From the NCBI GenBank assembly GCA_022453515.1, contig JAJNNY010000030.1:248001-312000 (forward strand): 64,000 nt of DNA, given 5' to 3'. A model generated the notes under the pieces. It saw nothing but the letters and a program-made list of their open reading frames with translations. It did no database searches and had not been told where the DNA came from. The position numbers and the translations under genes are program-made. The DNA comes from Astrocystis sublimbata. Lineage: Eukaryota; Ascomycota; Sordariomycetes; Xylariales; Xylariaceae. Shown in pieces: positions 54,707 through 64,000 of the stretch (the stretch's first letter is position 1; every line of letters begins with the position of its first letter).

Positions 54707-56179
54707 GATGCTTGGATAACCGAGAGTCGCGAGGAATGGAGGTGAGGTTCGTTTGTTCGAGGTGGAAAAAACAAGAAAGAGGACCAAATGTCGAAGGCAG
54801 GTGGGAAACTACCTGAGGTAGGTAAGGTAAAGTATCTGGGTAGCTTTCAAGGTTCAATGGTGATTGCTGTTTGCCACGTTAGTGGTCTCAAGGTAGGTGC
54901 ATAAGGCCAGGCTTGTATTAGGTAGCTGGCGCTGGTAAGGTAGGTGAGGCAGGTACCTAAGGCGAGGCAGGACCTAAGGTGAGGCAGGTAGGTGAGGCAG
55001 GTTAGGTGAAGCAGGTACGTACCTTTATAAGGGAATGTTGAAGATTGGAGAGTCGACCGATTCACTTGAAGGTAAGCGAACAGGTAGGTTACCTACCTAG
55101 ACTCTGCCACTGAATGGACCGTAGTGGTTGCTCGTTGTTGTGGGAAGCTAGCAGTTAGGTAGGTATGGGCTGCCCTAGGTAGCCCGAGTTGTCCTTCTCG
55201 ATTCTCAGGCACTACAACGTGCTGTGTTTGTTTTTGCTTTGGAGGTGTGGTAACCCCTACAGCGGTCTTCAACAGAGTGCTTATGGACTTTGCATAAACT
55301 GCTGAATTAGTCACTCTGAAGCACTTAGCTAAGGTAGATGACGAGAGGAACGGGAGAGGGGATGGAAGATCATATCCTACTGCCCGTTTCTAGGACAGTT
55401 GCCACAGCTCTGTAGTTGAGCCGTTGTACTACCACAAACATTGTAGCCATGCGATCTTTCTGGTCTTATCACCTAAGGACGTTGCGGCCTCTGTCGCTGG
55501 CTACCAACTCACTAAGTAACGGAAGGCAACAGAATCGTAAATGCAGTGACCATAGGTGATCGAGAGAGGCGTTGAAGCAAACAACCATGCAAAATCCGTT
55601 ACACTTACTTACCTGGGTGCTCAAGATACCTACCGGAGAGCCGCCTCTCCCTCTCCCTATTCACGACTCCAGGCAAAATAACGTGTGACAACTGTAGCGC
55701 TGTACCCAAAACTCCATCAAAAAAAGAATGTCTTCAACTCGGAGAATCAACCATCTCCAGCCAATTATTTATATACGGAACCGTGAGAAAAAGCTTACGG
55801 CCATCTAGTAAACAGACTGTACGATTCCAGGCACAAAGTAGTGTGCACACACATAAGGGACATCAAAGGCTAGATCGATTGGCGGTGCGCATTCGTCTTT
55901 TGACACACAAGATAGTTATCAGGTGATGCCTTTGACATGGTATACAACGACAGCTTCCATGACCTCGTACGCGGGATGCCGCTATGTTATCATTCACAGT
56001 ATCTTGTATTTATCGGCGGTCTGCTTCATCAACAGCGGCCGGGGCTTGTCTTTGATACATCTACTATGGGGAAATGTCGCCATTCAGCATAAATTTTGTC
56101 ATTTGAACATCAAAGTACCTATATACCCAAGGCTTTATCACTCTCATACTCCCCCCGTTTCTTTCCAAGGTACCCCCCC
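54707..56179. other. Intergenic with degenerate GGTAGGTGAGGCA repeats
   Basis: Promoter of the MYND gene and 3' flank of the prolidase-like gene. No gene is seen apart from simple repeats. Confidence 0.5.
54934..55020. repeat. Degenerate tandem repeat (GGTGAGGCAGGTA-like)
   Basis: Five or more imperfect copies of GGTGAGGCAGGTA or close variants lie in the MYND promoter region, within a larger patch of TACCTACC/GGTAGGTA motifs. Confidence 0.8.
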
Positions 56180-57889
<1,710 letters not shown>

Positions 57890-60074
57890 CTGGTAAGACC
57901 GTCAGTCCTCATTCAATCCTCAGAAGGCCCAGACTGGAGCCGGGCTCCCTCCAAACATAGCCGAGGACAATGGGCAATCCAGTCATCAAACTACCGATGG
58001 AAGTGACTGCCAATATTGATTGTAGACATAGTCAACAGACCCGAGAGGATATGTTGTCTCACCAGGCCCATCCAGAGTCTCACCACTCACAACGCATGTA
58101 AGTGGCCACTTAACCACCTTCTCGCCGCCTCAGCTCCGCCACAGAAAAAGTGTTCTGGCTGGTTTTCGCGTGTAAGTAACACTGGTTAGATACACATAGT
58201 CCGATCACATCTCGGTTGCAGCTCTAACTTCTCTACCATGCGCAATGTTGTCACATGCGAGTGAGCCCCATCCATCCGACTCATGTCGTCACGGAGCCGC
58301 AGCGGCGATCACCTCACAGTACCGAGAGTAGATCCAACGGAGCCCAGCCGCATGCATGCCCCCAAGCGGTAATCCGGTAGACGATGGCCAGCGACCCATA
58401 CGGGTAGAGAGACGTAGCTCGCCAAGATAGCCACGTACCTCATGGAGCAGGAACGTAATATAGGCAAGAGAGATAGTCAACGAGCCAAGGGTCACCCACC
58501 AGGGTATTTCTTAGTAATCCCAGCACCACGTGAAGGCGAGTCAGAGGGTGTATTGATCTCTATCGACCTATAACGAGTGAAACACGGCGTATTTGTTAGC
58601 ACAGGAATTTTGCATACCAGACCAGACCACGTTAGATAGGTGTGAATAGTAAGATACCAATACGCTCATCCACCCTCCTTTAAGTCTCAGAAAGGGGCTA
58701 GCGACATGCGGTGTTATACAGCGGACAGCGGGGTGATTTGCTCTGGGCCTGTGGTAATGCATGTTCGTATGTACGTTTGTGCAATAGGCCGGTAATTGCT
58801 TATATTGGCATCTGTAATGATACCACACCCCTCATCATATATGATATGTATGGGGCCCCCGCGGCGCCACGGGAGGCCTCACTTGAGTCCCGTGATGAGC
58901 CCCTCAGTGTCGTGAGTGAGTCCCGCACCGCAAGTCCTGGGCGGTGGCGTTGCGGCGGGCGGGCGGGCGGGAGGGAGGGGGAAATGGAGTACGGAGTATG
59001 GATTACGCAGCAAATAGAATGGACCACTTACAGTGCGTCGAATTCATCCTCAATTACGAGACTATGTTTGATGTCGGTGGCCTCCATGACTTTGAATTGG
59101 TAAGGTCCGAGAGCATTCAAGTTGGGCCCAGGGGATATAATTGACCACAACCGAAGTGTGGGCAAGGCGGGAATGATATACTTCGGTCCTCGAGTTGAAA
59201 GTTCAAATGAAATTAATGGAGGACGCAGATGAAAATCGGCGTCGTGATTGTCTTTGTTGTTGTTCTGAATATTGGATTGAAGGGGGCAGGTTCACAGTTG
59301 GTTGCTCGGGAGGTTGGCACCAATCACATCCAATTGACGTGTAAGAAAGGTACCTGAAAAGTACATGACAACGCACTGTCGTGGCTTGTTTGTGGCGGCG
59401 GAGGCGGGCTAAGGCGGGGGTTACGGCTCACTTATAGGGTACCTAGTCCGTAACAACATCAGATTACCTGCATCGTGCATCACGAATATTTGGACCCGTC
59501 GATCAACCTCCAATTGACATTAAGGTAAACATATTCATTGAATCAGTTCATTCGATAACAATAGTTACCGTTAAATACAGAGTTAATCCTATTGCAATTG
59601 CCCATACATCATCTACAACCATATACAGGTAGAAGAAGCCAGACTCACTTGTAGCTGCTGTGCGTTGCATGCACCTGAGGTAAGTGTTTATTTAATACGC
59701 AGGACCCCTGTCCCACTCACATCCGTACAGAGACTGCTGGATCGTCATCCACAGATCCCGACATGTAACGTTCACAGATCTACACCCGCGCATCCTATTA
59801 GAGTATTGGGGTATCTATCTTTTTGGGGCAGAGTCCTCGTCAAAGTGCAGTTACGCCTCTGTGTGCTGTGCTTCTTCACGTCATGAGTCGTCATGTGTCC
59901 TTGTTGTACAACAAAATGAATAGAAATCTCGTCTCTTCGTCGAATATTGTCCTTAATCCCCGATCTTCGGGGTCTTGCAGGCATTCCTAGCCATGCCTTG
60001 GGTATCTTTTTTTTATATAGCGTCTTCGACCGGCCTTTCGGTTGACACCCGTCTCGCTCGTACCATAGGAAATT
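57890..60074. other. Intergenic; holds the unresolved first exon of the prolidase-like gene
   Basis: Apart from the probable first exon near 58000-58080, no gene is recognised in these 2.2 kb. Confidence 0.4.
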
Positions 60075-63000
60075 TCAATTGTGTTCGAACAGACCTTGCC
60101 ATGATGCACTGGCAAGCATGTGTTCGTAGTCCCTTGGTTGCTGCCGCAGCTGTTCTTGCTCCATATGTAGTCCCTGCGGGTGTAGTCCATGGGGGGACTG
60201 ATGCATCTGATGAGAAGATAACATGGGGTCCGAATACATCGGTGCCTGGAAAGGGATGCCTGGATTCCCTTGTGACGGCATCAGGTAAGGCGGAACCGGA
60301 CCCATCAGAGTGGCTTCGATGTCGTAGGGGCTGGGTACGTAATATGAAGGGCCATGCTGTAGCACATTGCCAGGATTAGGATGCATATTGGGACCGTGCA
60401 TACCAAAGTCGACCCTCGGCTGGTTGGGATAGGCCAACGGGTCTGTCGTGGGGAACATGGTGGCATTGATCTGGTTCATCTGTTGGGCAGCCCCTGCTGG
60501 GTGTGGCTCAGCCGAGCTGGTGCCGGCGACCTTGGTTGCTGCGAAGGGATCCTGTGATGCCGCCGTCATATGGGGTGAGAAGTTGAAACCAAGCGACGGA
60601 TCGAATGTGGAGCTTGGCACATGCTCAGTGACGGGCGCCGGAGAACGCTTTTGCATCTTGTTGATGGCCTTTTTCAAGGTGCCCTTAGATGAAGCTGACG
60701 AACTAGCTTTCTGCCCCAACGGACTACCGTCGCCTTTCCATCCTGACCGCGATCGCTTTTTCGATGCCAATGTTTGGGTGTCGAACCCTGTCAGATTGAC
60801 TGGCAATTGATCGAAGAGCGTCTAAAATTGTTAATCATCTTCGGCCTACAGTTGAAAATGTTTGAGCCATGACTTACTTCCAAAGTACTTGATATCCTGT
60901 CCGCAACTATACTCTTCGCTGCTAGCTCACTTATCATGTCCTTTCCAGCTATCGCATCTGCTAGGATTTCCTTCGAACCTGCCTTCTCCTGGTTTTCCAA
61001 AACGAAGAATACCAGGGAGATAATGGCGTAAAATTCGGAGAATAAGGTGAACCAATAGGGACCAACGAGGGACACCTGTTTTCGCATCTCGGTGCCGATA
61101 TGTACGATGTTGCGCGCGACCGTGATGTATGCGGCTCCGCAGGCGTACGCACGCTCACTAACATCCTTGCCAGCACAGAACCTTGGCGAGACGTAATGAA
61201 GGAAGGGTCGGTAAAGGACCATCTGAACGTGGGCGTAGGCAAATCTGAGGAGGTTACGGATGCTGTTGGTCATTAGCGCATTGTTCATCAGAAATGGTGT
61301 GAGGTGTATAAACAAGAGGCAGAACAGCGCGAACGGTTTCCAATTACAACATTCGGTGTGTGTGCTCGGTGAAACTTACCGTACGACTTCGGCTGGACCA
61401 TCTGGGTTGGGTCTCCAGGTAAACGGCAGTTGTTCGTTCCATTGTTGAAGTTCCTCCGCCATCTCTTTGATACGAGAGTAGTTGACCATGTAGGAGCCAT
61501 GGTGTGATTCATCCCCATCAGATTCTTGGGCATCTGCTCTTTTCAACGGATAGACATTCTTCACAACTTTGCTCAATAGATCCATCAACTTCACTTGCGC
61601 ATTGAAAGCTTCGATGTAGGACGGGGTACCATCAGGCGGGTTTGCGATTCCTTCTTTAGTGATGTAGTGGTCGTCCACCTCTGTTGGGAGCAACTGGTCG
61701 ATATCGTCGTCGTTCAGGAGCAAAGGGAATCCGAGTAGCGCAGACACATAGGTATCCATCTGTCGACATATGTAGAAGACCCTACGTCGTGTCTCTGCTT
61801 CCACGGGATCGAGCTTGACATGCGGCAGATGACGGTGCAGCCCCATTCTGAGCGCTGAACGCAAGGCAATGCCAACGAAGCCGTAGCAGGTGCTGAGACT
61901 CGATATAGACTGCAAGAATAGAATCATGAAAAGCAAAGCCTGAAGCGAAACGAGATCCCGACACTCGGTAATATCCTGTAACAAAAGTTTTGCCGAGTTG
62001 TAATAGTTGAGGCTACACGCTGAGTCAGCTATCCAGTCAGGTGTTCGAGGGGTAGAAGTAATTTACGCTTCATCAATAGATAATTTGTAAGGTGGGGAGT
62101 TCGACAACCCATCATCAGCCACATCATACATGCAGCCGAGAGCCATGGCTGAGTACAGCAGGGCCAGGTTTCTCTTCTCCTCTGTTCCCATCTCATCACT
62201 TGGGTTGTCGTACAGATTGTGGAGCATCTCGTAGAAACTAGGCTTGTGGACAATACGCAGGAGGCAAGTCGCATTGTCTAAAGACTCGGTGCAGAGAGCA
62301 ATAGCTCTCGTCTTGGGTGGTAAGTTACGAATGGACGGGCCAGGGGTGCCGCCCCACGGGGAGCCGCGTGAACTGGGCGAATCTAGAGCAGTAACACCTG
62401 AAGGTCGAGGGGGCCGCGGCATAAATGGAATCTGATAGTCTCTCCCTAGCAGAGTTCGGAAATGTTTCTTCATTTGTTTAAAGAATACCGAGCCAGAGGA
62501 GGTGCCGTGAAAATCATAGTCGCCGATTTCGTTCAGATCGAGTTGGCCTGCGCCGGTTATCATGGACTGTAGCTGGTTCTCGGTAGTCGAGGATTTCGCC
62601 TGATCCTTCTTTTGGGCAGCAGCAGCCTTCTGTCTCGCCTGCTCGCGCATACGAAACTCCTGCTGGACGGAGGGATCCAAGTTTGGATCGTTCAGGTCGA
62701 CATCGGGCATGAATTTGCGCAGCAAAGCCTCGGCCCGGGATAGCTTGTTTTCTAGCGCCTCGATGTATTGAGGTGCCGGGTTTCTCCGACGGTTGGAGGG
62801 TTTATCGTAGGTACATTCTGCAAAGGCAATGAGCAACAAGATGACGGCAAGTGGGACAAATGAAGGAAAATAGCGAAAATAATACCATAGCTGTAGACTT
62901 GGCAATGGGTGCAAGGCTGCTTGCCGTCGCATTTGATCTTCTTGCGGCGGCACTCGTCGCAAGCGCGCGTGACGCGGCGACGCTGTTGCAGAGGAAGCTG

Positions 63001-63222
63001 GGGAGTAGGGCGAGAGGACGAGTCGGAGGGCAGCTCGGTATCGTCCTGATCCTGGGGGGTCTCGCGGGGAGACTGTGTCTCCGAGGCCCTCGTGGTGGAG
63101 TTGGTGTCGTCGGGCTGGTCAGCGACAGTAGCGGCGGCGGGGGAGGTGACGCGGTCGGTGGTCGGAGATCTGGTGGCCGCTCGATCCGCGGGAGGCTGCG
63201 AGGGGCTCGCGGAGGGCGTCAT
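60075..63222 (-). CDS. Zn2Cys6 fungal transcription factor (950 aa)
   Basis: Five exons on the minus strand (62886-63222, 62067-62817, 61380-62012, 60878-61262, 60075-60821) join in phase. The DNA-binding zinc cluster is complete (C-x2-C-x6-C-x5-C-x2-C-x6-C, from [18 protein letters not shown] onward, first Cys at residue 88). The first intron splits it just before the last Cys. A linker ([20 protein letters not shown]) and a coiled-coil-like segment follow. The middle region is the fungal-specific transcription factor domain, including [27 protein letters not shown] and [20 protein letters not shown]. The C-terminal 250 residues are rich in Pro, Met, Gln and Ser and probably form an activation domain. 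The start at 63222 (MTPSASPS) follows a long GC-rich leader. The regulated genes cannot be told from sequence; the nearest metabolic genes are far away. Confidence 0.93.
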
Positions 63223-64000
63223 CTCCAAGCCGGGTGATGCACTCCGGAACGAGGCGATGGACGGGTAGGCGAGGCGGGACTGCAGGTGACGGGAGCGGCC
63301 CGAGGGGGTCGTCGAGGGGACGGGACGGACAGGCGGCCTTCGGGATCAGCGAGAACTGTCTACTTGTTGCAGGACGAGCGTGCTGGTCGCATCTTGAACT
63401 AGAGCCGGCGAAGTGAGGGTCGATGAGTGCGTGGCGGGCGTGGCTGAGTAGCTGAGTAGCTGGGTTACGTGTAGTCGCCGAGTCGACAAGGACAACAGCT
63501 CCGTGCGTGTGGCGTGGCTCGATACGTGCCTCTTTGTCTTTGTGCTCGAAGCGAATGCAATGCGATGCCGAGTCTGCTGTGTGTCCGAGGGTGTGTCCGT
63601 GTGTGTATCCGCACGACAGAATTGATGTAGCGGATGGAGATAATGGAGCGGAATGGATCTGTCTAGATGGAGCAGGTAGACGTGATGGATCGGGATTGAA
63701 GTGAGGGAGGCAGTTCAGCGGCGGTGCTCTCGCAGTGGTAGGGCGAGGTAAGCAATGTTGGTTGGCGAGGTTAGGTAGGGTAGGTCCGCCGGCACCTTCG
63801 CACGTTACCTGACAAAGGCGCCTTCTGTTCAATTTGCTGGGGGGCTTGGGGGGAGGGAGGAGCACAATGTCCCAAAACCTGCCTGAAGGACAGACGGCTT
63901 CCACTACGTAGTTGTACCTAAGTACCTCCCTCGCAGCGATCAATGAGATGTGTGTGATGCGTGTGGGTGGAGGGCACGCCGCCGCGACAGGCCAATGGGA
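63223..64000. promoter_or_regulatory. 5' leader and promoter of the Zn2Cys6 factor gene
   Basis: GC-rich sequence without a supported gene. Long minus-strand open frames (63119-63943) result from the composition. A long leader is common for fungal regulators. Confidence 0.4.

Noticed and set aside
63119..63943. 274-codon minus-strand frame upstream of the Zn2Cys6 factor
   Set aside because: GC-rich leader; no domain recognised, and it overlaps the factor's first exon in another frame.

Overview
The window looks like nuclear DNA of a filamentous ascomycete (Pezizomycotina, probably a Sordariomycete). The reasons are short spliceosomal introns of about 45-160 bp with GTAAGT-like donors, fungal-only families (PKS-NRPS hybrid, Zn2Cys6 factor, Pth11/rhodopsin-domain membrane protein, cAMP-receptor-like GPCR, DUF3716, MYND proteins), and many GGTAGGTA/TACCTACC-type microsatellites. 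No prokaryotic features, CRISPR arrays or intact transposons were seen. Gene models were built by hand from reading frames, splice signals and phase, so exon borders are predictions.

Left part (1-13.8 kb): an accessory, secondary-metabolite-like region. It opens inside a hybrid polyketide synthase-nonribosomal peptide synthetase (KR-ACP-C-A-T-R, 5' end outside the window). Next come a dead glutathione S-transferase relic, a SnoaL-like small protein of the kind that acts as cyclase or isomerase in fungal pathways, a single-pass membrane lectin-like protein with no visible start codon, a seven-exon FMN-dependent 2-hydroxyacid oxidoreductase, and a convergent GPI-anchored cell-surface protein. 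Whether the genes beyond the SnoaL gene belong to the pathway is inference.

Middle part (13.8-33.5 kb): a gene-poor stretch with a tRNA-like relic, then a cAMP-receptor-like GPCR, a MYND-finger gene broken by one in-frame TAG and carrying a coding minisatellite, an eight-cysteine small secreted protein, two tandem ABM-domain monooxygenase-like paralogs, a four-helix membrane protein, a large LCAT-like lipase/hydrolase with a 13-bp micro-exon, and an intact Gtt1-like glutathione S-transferase. Two inverted copies of a 120-150 bp repeat flank about 3.8 kb here.

Right part (34-64 kb): mostly core genes: complex I subunit NDUFB4/B15, SAP18 of the histone deacetylase complex, a DUF3716 protein, splicing factor PRP18 and COP9 signalosome subunit 1. 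After two long gene-poor stretches follow a Pth11-like receptor, an alpha/beta hydrolase, a second MYND protein, a prolidase-type M24 peptidase and a 950-residue Zn2Cys6 transcription factor. The window therefore seems to pass from an accessory cluster into a conserved neighbourhood.
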